From: Thermomicrobiales bacterium
Lineage (GTDB): Bacteria > Chloroflexota > Chloroflexia > Thermomicrobiales > UBA6265
DNA length: 64,000 nt
Direction of reading: 5' to 3'
Assembly: GCA_019637585.1 (NCBI GenBank)
Contig: JAHBVL010000005.1
Location: 62,001 to 126,000 of the forward strand
This document shows, one piece after another, positions 17,333 to 25,085 of the stretch (position 1 is its first letter; each line of letters opens with the position of its first letter). The translations under genes and the position numbers were made by a program. The notes under the pieces were generated by a model that was not told the DNA's origin, did not search any database, and saw only the letters and a list, made by a program, of their open reading frames with translations.

Positions 17333-17453
17333 GTAGTGCATAGTTCGTAGTTCGTAGTTCATAGTTGATAGTTGATAGTGCATAGTTACGAGTTTTCTTT
17401 GCATGGTTGCCTCTATGCACTATGCACTATGCACTACATACTATGCACTTACT
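17333..17453. repeat. Facing heptamer arrays (CATAGTT type) between convergent genes
   Basis: The left array at 17333-17388 has units CATAGTT, CGTAGTT, GATAGTT and GATAGTG. The right array at 17413-17453 carries the reverse complement (ATGCACT, ATACTAT). They are separated by about 24 bases and can pair to a hairpin of roughly 40 bases per arm. The pair fills the gap between rex (+) and the SDR gene (-), where it could act as a shared transcription end. Confidence 0.85.
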
Positions 17454-18237
17454 GCGCTAGGTACCCCCCATCAACAGGCAACACCGCGCCAGTCACGAAC
17501 GATGCCGCGTCCGACGCCAGGAAGAGGATCGCTTCGGCGACTTCTGAGGGCTCGCCGATGCGGCCCATGGGGTGCATCTTCTCGATCGCTTCCAGATACT
17601 CCTGACCGCCCGGCTCGTCGGGAAGCTGTTTGACCCGCTCGGTGCGGATCGTGCCGGGGGCGACGGCGTTGACGCGAATGTTCTTCGCTGCCCATTCGAT
17701 AGCCAGGTGCTTGGTCAGACCGGTGGCCACGAACTTGGCGGGACCATACGCCGCCTGCCGCGATTGCCCCGCCATACCCGAGATCGACGACAAGCAGACG
17801 ATCGAACCGCCGTTTTCATTCTCCAGCATGGCTTCGATCGCGAATTTGCAGGTGAGAAACATGCCGCGACCGTCGATCGCCATCACCTGATCCCACGCGT
17901 CGACCGAGGTATTCAGCACGTCGTCGAGCGGGATGATGCCGGCATTCGCCACCAGCACATCGAGGCGGCCATACGCCTCAGTCGCAGCGGCGATCATCCG
18001 GCGGGCATCATCCTCGACTGAGACATCGCCCACGACGGCGACGACCGCCGCACCTGTCGCCGTCAACTTCCCGGCCAGCGCTTCGATCGGCCCGGCCTGG
18101 ATATCGGTGACCACAAGCTGGGCACCCTCCCTGGCGAAGAGCTCCGCGGTTGCCCGGCCGATACCGAATGCGGCGCCAGTGACGACGCAGACCTTACCCA
18201 TGAGACTTCCAGGCGGACCTGAGCGCTCTACTGTCAT
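17449..18237 (-). CDS. SDR family oxidoreductase
   Basis: A 262-residue classical short-chain dehydrogenase: TGAAFGIGRA at residues about 18-27, NAGI at about 97, the catalytic serine in CLSSISG and YGPAK as the catalytic Tyr-x3-Lys. The aspartate in VVTDIQ favours NAD. AAGGAG lies eight bases before the ATG at 18237; a TTG six codons upstream is less likely. The gene begins only 29 bases after the large cyanophycin-synthetase-like gene on the same strand and is likely cotranscribed, which would link an NAD-dependent oxidation or reduction to that enzyme. The substrate is unknown. Confidence 0.9.
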   Translation of the reverse strand: MTVERSGPPGSLMGKVCVVTGAAFGIGRATAELFAREGAQLVVTDIQAGPIEALAGKLTATGAAVVAVVGDVSVEDDARRMIAAATEAYGRLDVLVANAGIIPLDDVLNTSVDAWDQVMAIDGRGMFLTCKFAIEAMLENENGGSIVCLSSISGMAGQSRQAAYGPAKFVATGLTKHLAIEWAAKNIRVNAVAPGTIRTERVKQLPDEPGGQEYLEAIEKMHPMGRIGEPSEVAEAILFLASDAASFVTGAVLPVDGGYLAQ

Positions 18238-18266
18238 GGTGCATGGCTCCTTCAATAGTAAAGGGA

Positions 18267-21200
18267 CTAGACCCGTTGCCGGTTCTGGAGACGATCGACT
18301 GCTTCGACAACAGTCGCTTCTATCCGGCTGCCGATATCGGCAATCACAAGCTCGACGCCCTCGGCAAGCAGTGGCTCAATCGCCTCGACGCCGGGGCTGC
18401 CGGCCACAACCGTTCCCCCTGCTTCGACCATCCTCGCAACAACCTGCGATGGAGTCTGAATCCAGGTATCACTCTCTTCTTCGGCGCCCGCGATGACGAC
18501 GATATCGACCTCATTGAACTCGAGTCCGGGAAACGCAAGATCGTCGGTTCGCACCGGGGTTACGACGATCTCGACGCTGGGGTTGTACATCGCCATATGG
18601 TGTGGGCTCGGCCCAAAGGAACCCTGTGTGCGAGCGTGCATGGAGCCGATGTGAGCGCCATCCGCAACAACACGCCCAACCACCAATCCATGATTGGTCA
18701 GTGCTCGTCCGACCGTCTCCGCGATTTCATCAAGATCACCACTGCCTGCGATCGCGACGACCGGCACTCGCACTGGCTGGCCAGGCGGGAAGAGCATCTC
18801 CAGGATGGCCGGAACCGGATCCCTGGCTGGACCAGCCGTGGGTTGATAGTGGGGGTAGAGTCCCGGAGCGGTATTGATCTCGACGATGCCGCCCCCGGTT
18901 TCCCAAACCGATTTCGAGATATCCGGCGCCAGGAAATCGAGCCCACCGAGATCGATACCCATCGACCGGCACGCCTGCACGGCAATCGCCGCATTGTCGG
19001 GATGGATCTGATCGGTCACGTCGACCCGGGTACCGCCATTCGCTCCAGATGGAATCAGTTTGACCTTGACCACACGGTCCTTTTCCGGAACGTCGGTCAG
19101 CGTCAGGCCCTGCTTCGCCAGGGCAACGGCCGTCTGCTCGTTGATCTGAATTGCGGCCAGGAAATTACCATCGACCGCCTGCCGTTCCGGGCGGGCATTC
19201 TCGACGGCGACCAGCTCCTCCACCGTCGAAACGCCGTCCCCTGTGACGGAGGCAATCTCCCGTTCGAGCACCGCCCAGACCTTGAAATCGATCACGAGGA
19301 TTCTGTAGGAGATCCCCTCCAGGAATTTCTCGACGACGATCTGCTTGTTCGTGGCAAACGACGCGGTGCGTTCGAAAGCGGATCGCAATTCCGCTTCGTC
19401 CCGGATATCGGTCATGACTCCTTTGGAGTGATTCTCCGAAAGAGGTTTCAGTACGACGGGATACCCGATCCTGGCTGCACCGCTGACTGCTTGCTCGACT
19501 GTCGTAACGAGCACGTTGGCTGGGACTGGAAGACCTCGGTCCCGCAGCAACTGGCTGGCCAAATTCTTGTTTCTGGCGAAGCGTGTGCCCAGAATCGTCG
19601 TATCCGACGTCCACAATCGCCAAAACTGCTTCAGGTATTTGCCGTTGCCGAAATCCATCAAGTGCGATGCCTTGATCGGCTGGCGAAGGGGTATCCCGCG
19701 ACGGCGCGCTTCCCGGATAAAACGAGGCGTATCGCCGATCTCTTCAGTCGTCGCTGGATTGATGATCGCTCGTTCAAATCTGTGGACGAAGGAGGAGGCA
19801 TGCGAGATACCCTGGAGGAGATCGTCCAGGGCCACAATGGCGATCTCCGCCGTTTCCCGGCCAGCGGTCGGATCGACATACTCGCAAATGACGTCGAACC
19901 CGCCGCCCTCTCGCCTCCTCGCCTTGGAAAACGAGACATCCCATCCACCAAGCCTCTGCAATCCGAGCATCAGCAGAGCAAGCGCTTCTCCCACATCGTT
20001 CAGCTTGGTGGGCTCTCCAGCCGGGTCGATGACGCCGTGCAACTCGGCGAGCCGTTCCGCGACATCGTCGAAGTTCGACTGGTCACCGCTCTCGAAACCC
20101 TTCACATCGAGGACAACATGCACGACGGGTTTTTCGGAGAGACGGCTGGGGCCACGATAGATGGACGTTGATTCCGCCCGAACGAGTGAGGCCCGACCAT
20201 ACTGAGGACGCTCGCTCTCGTTGGCCATCGGCAGACGACCGTTTTTGACCAGATGGTATGCACCGGCGAGGGCGGAGATATTGTGCTGGACGAAATCAAC
20301 GCGAACGTACGACTCTTGTTCGTCCTGAGCCCAGGCGCCAACCACCCTCGACGGTCTGGGAAAGTTGCGCGCGATCTCCGACGTGTATTGGACTCTCATG
20401 CCAAATTGGACTGTACGGAGCGCCGCTTCGGACACCAGCTCGACCATGCCCTCATCGCCGCGGTACACCGCCAGGCCCCAGACGGCGTTCATGGCCTCCG
20501 CTTTTGTTGCCGTCGACGTGTAATTCACCGACTTGCCCCGGCGAGACCCGCCGATCTGGCGCCAGTTCGGATGACTGCCGGGATACTGGCTGGCCATCAT
20601 GGCTTCGGCCTGCATATAGGCAACTTTGGCAAAGACCGGCGAGGGAAACTGTGGATACAGTTCACACAACGCCATCGCCAGCCAGTGATCGTGCCGGGGC
20701 ACGACACCCTGATCGACGATGTCCCCATCCTTGACCCGGGTCAGGAACTCTCCGGCTCGAACCGCCTGCTCCAGAAACGGCCCATCAGGAAAGTGCTGCG
20801 CCAGCCGCGTGATGGCCAGCAGGGCTTCTCCGGGGTAATAGTCTGATTCCGGAGTGGGAAGCATTTCCTCAGAGCTGACGAGATACGAATTGAAGTACTG
20901 TCCCGGAGAATCCTCCATCTCGAGCGCGTCGAGAAAGACGGTGAGATCGGCGATCAAGTCGTCGTACTGGCTGTCCTTCAGCACCCTGCGCCGTTCCAGG
21001 AGCGCAACAAGCGCCAGCGCCTGTCCCCCGAGCTTCATCCTGCCCTTGTAGCAGAAGGCCTTTCCACCAAAAGGGGTGGGCACCGATGCCTCGAACAGCC
21101 ACCTGCATGCGGACTCAGCGGCTTCGAGCCAGCGCGAGTTTCTATTCAGGTCATAGCACTGGAAAAGAGAGTAGATCGTTCCGGCATGCCGGACTTCGTT

Positions 21201-21422
21201 GTATTGATTCCGGTTGTAGGTATTGGTTTCAGGATAATAAAGGTAAGCGAATCGACCATCCGACCCGATCGAACCAGCGATCCAGTCCGCGCCCATTGCC
21301 ATGCGCTTCCGGGCGAGGTTGGCCAGTCTGTCACGCTTCAGGGGACGTTTGCCATCGAGGAGAGAGCTCGCTTCTTCCGGCAAATGCATCGGCGCGGGTC
21401 GTACCGTTGAGTCCGTCGACAT
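18267..21422 (-). CDS. Cyanophycin-synthetase-like ATP-grasp protein fused to an N-terminal alpha/alpha-toroid-like domain
   Basis: A 1051-residue protein. Residues about 20-390 are helical-repeat sequence with YYPETNTYNRNQYNEVRHAG and YPGEALLAITRLAQ, resembling alpha/alpha toroids such as glucuronyl-epimerase or glycosidase-like proteins. Residues about 410-550 match the N domain of cyanophycin synthetase CphA (IYRGPSRLSEKPVVHVVLDV; GLQRLGGWDVSFSKARR). Residues about 585-880 are a complete ATP-grasp domain (GNGKYLKQFWRLWTSDTTIL; GYPVVLKPLSENHSKGV; SVTGDGVSTVEEL; GGGIVEINTAPGLYPHY). In CphA a Mur-ligase domain follows. Here only about 160 residues remain, and the GTNGKTTT P-loop is replaced by VAIAGSGDLDEIAETVG. 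So one ligase centre looks intact and the other dead. AGGAG precedes the ATG at 21422. No cyanophycinase gene is nearby. CphA activity is not implied; the acceptor is unknown. Confidence 0.88.
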   Translation of the reverse strand: MSTDSTVRPAPMHLPEEASSLLDGKRPLKRDRLANLARKRMAMGADWIAGSIGSDGRFAYLYYPETNTYNRNQYNEVRHAGTIYSLFQCYDLNRNSRWLEAAESACRWLFEASVPTPFGGKAFCYKGRMKLGGQALALVALLERRRVLKDSQYDDLIADLTVFLDALEMEDSPGQYFNSYLVSSEEMLPTPESDYYPGEALLAITRLAQHFPDGPFLEQAVRAGEFLTRVKDGDIVDQGVVPRHDHWLAMALCELYPQFPSPVFAKVAYMQAEAMMASQYPGSHPNWRQIGGSRRGKSVNYTSTATKAEAMNAVWGLAVYRGDEGMVELVSEAALRTVQFGMRVQYTSEIARNFPRPSRVVGAWAQDEQESYVRVDFVQHNISALAGAYHLVKNGRLPMANESERPQYGRASLVRAESTSIYRGPSRLSEKPVVHVVLDVKGFESGDQSNFDDVAERLAELHGVIDPAGEPTKLNDVGEALALLMLGLQRLGGWDVSFSKARRREGGGFDVICEYVDPTAGRETAEIAIVALDDLLQGISHASSFVHRFERAIINPATTEEIGDTPRFIREARRRGIPLRQPIKASHLMDFGNGKYLKQFWRLWTSDTTILGTRFARNKNLASQLLRDRGLPVPANVLVTTVEQAVSGAARIGYPVVLKPLSENHSKGVMTDIRDEAELRSAFERTASFATNKQIVVEKFLEGISYRILVIDFKVWAVLEREIASVTGDGVSTVEELVAVENARPERQAVDGNFLAAIQINEQTAVALAKQGLTLTDVPEKDRVVKVKLIPSGANGGTRVDVTDQIHPDNAAIAVQACRSMGIDLGGLDFLAPDISKSVWETGGGIVEINTAPGLYPHYQPTAGPARDPVPAILEMLFPPGQPVRVPVVAIAGSGDLDEIAETVGRALTNHGLVVGRVVADGAHIGSMHARTQGSFGPSPHHMAMYNPSVEIVVTPVRTDDLAFPGLEFNEVDIVVIAGAEEESDTWIQTPSQVVARMVEAGGTVVAGSPGVEAIEPLLAEGVELVIADIGSRIEATVVEAVDRLQNRQRV

Positions 21423-21769
21423 TGAGATCTCCTGCGTCACGCCCCCGAAGCGCGCCAACTGACGTTCCGGATTCCGGATTTCTGACTTCCCTGATTCACT
21501 TTCGAGAAGAATACGAAGATTTGCGGGCCCACGCTATCGATCGACAACGCGAAGGAGGGGCTCCTCAACGGTGAGATTTACTTCGAATGCGAACGTACGC
21601 CGATGGACACTCCATTGACCTGGAAAATTGAGAGAAATGTCGAATCTTGATTTTCGGTGTAAAGTCTCATTGCATAGTTGCGCAACGGCACTGTTTGCCG
21701 TAGGATTACTCCAGCAGTCCACGATGATTGTTGGGCTTGGGTTGGATGTTGGTGCTTTGGGGAGGATCC
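21423..21769. promoter_or_regulatory. Divergent intergenic region of the ATP-grasp and polyaspartate genes
   Basis: This 347-base gap separates two divergent starts and must hold both promoters. It is more AT-rich toward the plus-strand gene, with TTGACC at 21617-21622 and TTGATT near 21648 as possible -35 elements, but no convincing -10 element at standard spacing. A small GGAGGGGCTCC hairpin occurs near 21555. I see no coding sequence of convincing length. Confidence 0.4.
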
Positions 21770-22279
21770 ATGAACGAGAAAGAGTTTGAACTGACTGAAG
21801 GGCTTGAGGTGGATACAGACCGCCGAACCCTGCTGAAGTGGCTCCTCGGCGGCACCACGGCCGTTGTCGCTGGAGTCACACTGAGTGACAGCATCCTCGC
21901 TCAGGGCGATGATGATGACGACGACGATGATGACGATCCAAATCCGCCAGTCGGCGATGATGACGACGACGACGATACCGATCCGCCTGCAGATGATGAC
22001 GACGATGATGACGACGACGATACCGACCCACCTGCAGATGATGACGACGATGACGATGATGATGACGACGACGACGGCGGCCATCCTGGCAAGAAGCCGT
22101 GGAAGCATCACAAGCATGGCAAGACCTCTGGCGGCGCTGCCGTAGAGTCGCTGCCGAACACCGGCACCGGTTCGACCTCCAGCTCGAATGGCATGCTCGG
22201 CGTCGCCACTGTTGGCGCAGCTGCGGCCTACTTCGCTGGCAAGTACCTGCGCCAGACCGCGTCGGAGTCCGCCGAGTAA
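21770..22279 (+). CDS. Polyaspartate-rich exported protein with LPNTG cell-wall-anchor tail
   Basis: A 169-residue protein of striking composition. A Tat-like signal (DRRTLLKWLLGGTTAVVAG, about residues 17-35) ends near ILAQG. Then come four runs of 10, 7, 10 and 13 consecutive aspartates separated by PNPPVG, TDPPA and TDPPA. A basic patch GGHPGKKPWKHHKHGK follows. The end is a sortase-type sorting signal: SLPNTG, a glycine/serine linker, a hydrophobic segment MLGVATVGAAAAYFAG and the basic tail KYLRQ. GGAGG at 21761-21765 fixes the start. Expected location is outside the membrane, wall-linked or membrane-held if no sortase acts. Calcium binding or a surface polyanion role is plausible. It is divergent from the CphA-like gene, which suggests it could be that enzyme's substrate. 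Confidence 0.88.
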   Translation: MNEKEFELTEGLEVDTDRRTLLKWLLGGTTAVVAGVTLSDSILAQGDDDDDDDDDDPNPPVGDDDDDDDTDPPADDDDDDDDDDTDPPADDDDDDDDDDDDDGGHPGKKPWKHHKHGKTSGGAAVESLPNTGTGSTSSSNGMLGVATVGAAAAYFAGKYLRQTASESAE

Positions 22280-22315
22280 ATCTCGCGCTCCTTCACAATC
22301 GATAGCCTGTCAGGC

Positions 22316-22340
22316 GGCCGCTCGAATGAGCGGTCGCTTG
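22316..22340 (+). terminator. Rho-independent-like terminator after the polyaspartate gene
   Basis: GCGGCCGCTC and GAGCGGTCGC pair over ten bases with one G-T wobble around the loop GAAT. TTGCATTTTGGG follows. It lies about 37 bases after the stop codon, so the next gene is probably transcribed separately. Confidence 0.7.
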
Positions 22341-22359
22341 CATTTTGGGCAGTCAGAGC

Positions 22360-22385
22360 GTAGTTCGGGCACCTGTGGCCCGATG
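22360..22385. repeat. 26-base dispersed element, copy 2
   Basis: Identical over 26 bases to 14336-14361. It lies between the terminator of the polyaspartate gene and the long GGCAGTC array, separated from the array by two bases. Confidence 0.8.
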
Positions 22386-22387
22386 TA

Positions 22388-22570
22388 GGCAGTTGGCAGT
22401 CGGCAGTCGGCAGTTGGCAGTTGGCAGTTGGCAGTTGGCAGTTGGCAGTCGGCAGTCGGCAGTCGGCAGTCGGCAGTCGGCAGTCGGCAGTCGGCAGTCG
22501 GCAGTCGGCAGTCGGCAGTCGGCAGTCGGCAGTCGGCAGTCGGCAGTCGGCAGTCGGCAGTCGGCAGTCG
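22388..22570. repeat. Long heptamer tandem array, GGCAGTC/GGCAGTT, about 26 units
   Basis: An uninterrupted period-7 array of 183 bases: mixed GGCAGTT and GGCAGTC units at the left, then pure GGCAGTC. It is the longest and most homogeneous array in the window, so probably the youngest or still changing in length. It has no spacers and is not a CRISPR. Facing it at about 22611-22650 is a shorter run of 8-base units (TTCCGCCT, ATTCGCCT) like the array at 56832-57060. The rest of the gap up to 22763 shows nothing else clear. Confidence 0.95.
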
Positions 22571-22763
22571 AACAGAGCGTAATCTCTGCCTCTCGGCATT
22601 GCTGACCTTCCTCTCCGCCTTTCCGCCTATTCGCCTTTCCGCCTCGTCCCCACTGAACGAACAGTTGCGCCATCCCCCATCCTGTGCTTAGCTAGCCCTC
22701 ATCACCAGCGTCCCCGCACGCTGGCGACCATACCGAACCGCACGATCCACTGAGGAAAGGGGG

Positions 22764-24632
22764 ATGGCCGTGCGCAGAGGGACGGTACGACGGCACGGTG
22801 CGCTCATCTCGAGCACACGTCGTTTGCAGGCGACACTTATCGCCGTGTTCGTCACACTGACACTCCTACCGGGCTCCGGGCTGGCGGCTCCGGGTGGGCA
22901 AACCTCGCAACCTGATTCCAGCACAGTCAATCTCGGCGGCGGCGCCTATCAGGTCGTTGCTTCGGTCTTTGCCGAAGGCACCGACGGCCAAGCCGGTACC
23001 CAAGCATCCAGCGGACACTGGATTACGACCAACGACAATCTCGTTGCGCTGCCTGGCTGCACCGAGTCGTCATGCCCATGGGTTCCCACAGGAACGGGGA
23101 CTGAAGGGCGGTATGGTCCACAAACCACCTGTGCCGAAGCAGATGGTCTTTGCTGGGTCAAAATCGTGTCCAACACCACCGGAAAATGCACGGTGGCGCC
23201 GGTCCACGACCGGGGGCCTCTCTTCGTTCGGGACAACTGGTGGGCTCCCCAGAGTCAGCGCGAATACAACGTGCCACAGGGGATTCCAGCGGCCGAATAT
23301 GCCCGGGACGGCGTCGACTTCGGTTTTGGACCAGGCATCAGCGATGTTGGCAACAATATCAAGGATGTCTATCGCTATGCGGCCGGTATCGATATCGCCG
23401 GCGGCACCTGGAAAGCCCTGGGACTCGCGACCTCGACCGGCATCACGACGGTGACGGTGACGATGCTCTGGCAAGCCGGCATCACACACGACCAGGCCTG
23501 TGGCGGGTCGAGCAGCTCCGGCAGCGGCTCCGGGACAACAGCCGGCGCCAACGCGGCCACGACCACCGGATTGAATCTTCGCTCCACATCGTCGACCTCC
23601 GGCAGCGTGGTGACCCTCATTCCGTCCGGCGCCCGGATCAAAGTGACGGGTCAGAGTGTGAGCGGGTTCTATCCCGTCACCTATCTGAGTTCCAGTGGCT
23701 GGGCATCTGGCGACTACATCCGGTTCGACTCAGGCGCTGATCCTGGCGCTTCGAGCGGGTCGTCGTCCGGTTCCGGATCGCTCTCCGGTTCGATGTATGT
23801 CATCGGTGGTTCGCTCAATCTGCGATCGGGCGCCGGCACTGGCTATAGCGTAGTGACCCTCATGCCGAACGGCGCGAAAGTGACCCTGACGGGTCAAAGC
23901 TCCGGCAGCTGGCGAGCGGTTACCTACAACGGCATGTCAGGTTGGGCTCATGCTGACTACCTGAGCACATCAGCTCCATCGAGCAGCGGCAGCACCAGCG
24001 GAGCCAGCGGCGGCGGCACGGCTCGGACAACTGCAGGAGTCAATCTCCGATCGGGCGCCGGCACGAGCTATGGCGTGCTCCTTGTGGTTCCGAGCGGCGC
24101 CTCCGTGACCCTCGCCGGGTCGACCTCCAATGGATTCACAAGAGTGACCTACAACGGGACGACTGGCTGGCTTTCGTCGACCTACCTCACCACAGGGTCG
24201 AGCAGCAGCAGTTCCGGATCGTCATCGAGCGCCACGGGCACCGGTACGGTCATCGACGGCACCCTCAATCTGCGGTCTGGTCCGGGAACGGGCTACGGCG
24301 TCCTGGTGGTGATGCCAGACAGCGCAACCGTTACGCTCCTCGGCGAGTCCCAGAATGGGTTCGTCAAGGTGACGTACAAAGGAACGACTGGATGGGCATC
24401 CTCGACCTACATCCGCGCGGGAGGATCATCGTCGAGCAGTACAGGTAGTGGCACCGCAACCGTGATCGACGGATCGCTCAATTTACGGGCGACCGCGTCG
24501 ACCAGTGGCCAGGTCCTCCTGGTCATGCCCGACGGGGCTCGCGTCACCCTGCTGGGAGAAACGCAGAACGGCTTCACCAAGGTCTCGTACAACGGGACGA
24601 CTGGATGGGCCTACAGCATCTACCTGCGGTGA
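22764..24632 (+). CDS. Secreted protein with RlpA-like double-psi barrel and five SH3 repeats
   Basis: A 622-residue exported protein. After a basic N-terminus comes a signal segment (LIAVFVTLTLLPGSGLAA, about 25-42). Residues about 50-245 contain VHDRGPLF and, 70 residues on, GIDIAGGTWKALGL, the pattern of the RlpA double-psi beta-barrel that binds or cuts peptidoglycan glycan. Five bacterial SH3 repeats of about 60 residues follow, each with LNLRS or a variant near its start and a GW pair near its end (SGWASGDYI, SGWAHADYL, TGWLSSTYL, TGWASSTYI, TGWAYSIYL), joined by Ser/Gly linkers. The likely role is wall binding or remodelling. GGAAAGGGGG lies directly before the ATG. Four cysteines in the N domain could form disulfides. 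Confidence 0.88.
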   Translation: MAVRRGTVRRHGALISSTRRLQATLIAVFVTLTLLPGSGLAAPGGQTSQPDSSTVNLGGGAYQVVASVFAEGTDGQAGTQASSGHWITTNDNLVALPGCTESSCPWVPTGTGTEGRYGPQTTCAEADGLCWVKIVSNTTGKCTVAPVHDRGPLFVRDNWWAPQSQREYNVPQGIPAAEYARDGVDFGFGPGISDVGNNIKDVYRYAAGIDIAGGTWKALGLATSTGITTVTVTMLWQAGITHDQACGGSSSSGSGSGTTAGANAATTTGLNLRSTSSTSGSVVTLIPSGARIKVTGQSVSGFYPVTYLSSSGWASGDYIRFDSGADPGASSGSSSGSGSLSGSMYVIGGSLNLRSGAGTGYSVVTLMPNGAKVTLTGQSSGSWRAVTYNGMSGWAHADYLSTSAPSSSGSTSGASGGGTARTTAGVNLRSGAGTSYGVLLVVPSGASVTLAGSTSNGFTRVTYNGTTGWLSSTYLTTGSSSSSSGSSSSATGTGTVIDGTLNLRSGPGTGYGVLVVMPDSATVTLLGESQNGFVKVTYKGTTGWASSTYIRAGGSSSSSTGSGTATVIDGSLNLRATASTSGQVLLVMPDGARVTLLGETQNGFTKVSYNGTTGWAYSIYLR

Positions 24633-24680
24633 GCAGCGGAAATCGGGTCGACCGTAGCACTTCCCTGCGTCACTTTTTCG

Positions 24681-25085
24681 TCATGCTGCGGGCTTGAGGA
24701 GAAGAGGCAGCGAGGCGCGAAACGAGCGAATGACCGGATCGGGGTCGGCGGCAGCACGGGTTCGTGCTGCCTGCTCGACTTTACTCGGTGTGAAGCCGAC
24801 TGGCTTTGTCATCAGAATGAGATCGAGCAAGAAGGGAAATCGCGTTACTTCCAACGCCAGCACATTCTCGATCTGCAGCCCGTGAACCTGGCCCGTTTCT
24901 GTATCGGCGCGAACCATCCAGCCGCCTGACAGGTACCTGCTCAAACAGTACGGCGCTGTCTCATCGAAATCGACGTAGAGCGTGTCGGCGAAATCGTCGT
25001 AGCTCAATTGCCAGTCGTCGAGTCGCTCAGTTGCCAGCGCGTCGTCAATTTGCTGAACCAACTCATCCATTTCCTGATAGTTCAT
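24681..25085 (-). CDS. DUF2283-like protein, possible antitoxin partner
   Basis: A 134-residue protein whose middle (LSYDDFADTLYVDFDE and MVRADTETGQVHGLQIENV, about residues 26-76) follows the DUF2283 pattern: a strand pair YD..ADTLYV and a closing G..IE. It overlaps the preceding minus-strand gene by four bases, so the two are coupled. Small DUF2283 proteins are often found next to RelE- or nuclease-like partners, which suggests an antitoxin or immunity role. The C-terminal half (LLDLILMTKPVGFTPSKVEQ) is not recognised. Confidence 0.65.
   Translation of the reverse strand: MNYQEMDELVQQIDDALATERLDDWQLSYDDFADTLYVDFDETAPYCLSRYLSGGWMVRADTETGQVHGLQIENVLALEVTRFPFLLDLILMTKPVGFTPSKVEQAARTRAAADPDPVIRSFRASLPLLLKPAA

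Noticed and set aside
16191-17453. Rex operator inside the window
   Set aside because: No TTGTGN8CACAA match was found near rex or ilvD; TTGTTCACAA at 63628 is part of a different palindrome.
18243-20171. Long plus-strand frame of 642 codons opposite the ATP-grasp gene
   Set aside because: It is the antisense shadow of a clearly conserved gene; composition is rich in Arg, His and Asp with no family similarity. High-GC codon use often opens such frames.
18267-21422. Calling the large protein a true cyanophycin synthetase (cphA)
   Set aside because: The Mur domain is truncated and lacks the P-loop, an extra domain is fused and no cyanophycinase is nearby; the name would overstate the function.
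22388-22570. CRISPR array
   Set aside because: Units are 7 bases, contiguous and without spacers; no cas gene is in the window.
22345-22700. Frames translating the GGCAGTC array (SRQSAVG and TADCRLP repeats)
   Set aside because: These arise from translating the tandem repeat in each frame; no start with a ribosome-binding site and no protein-like composition.
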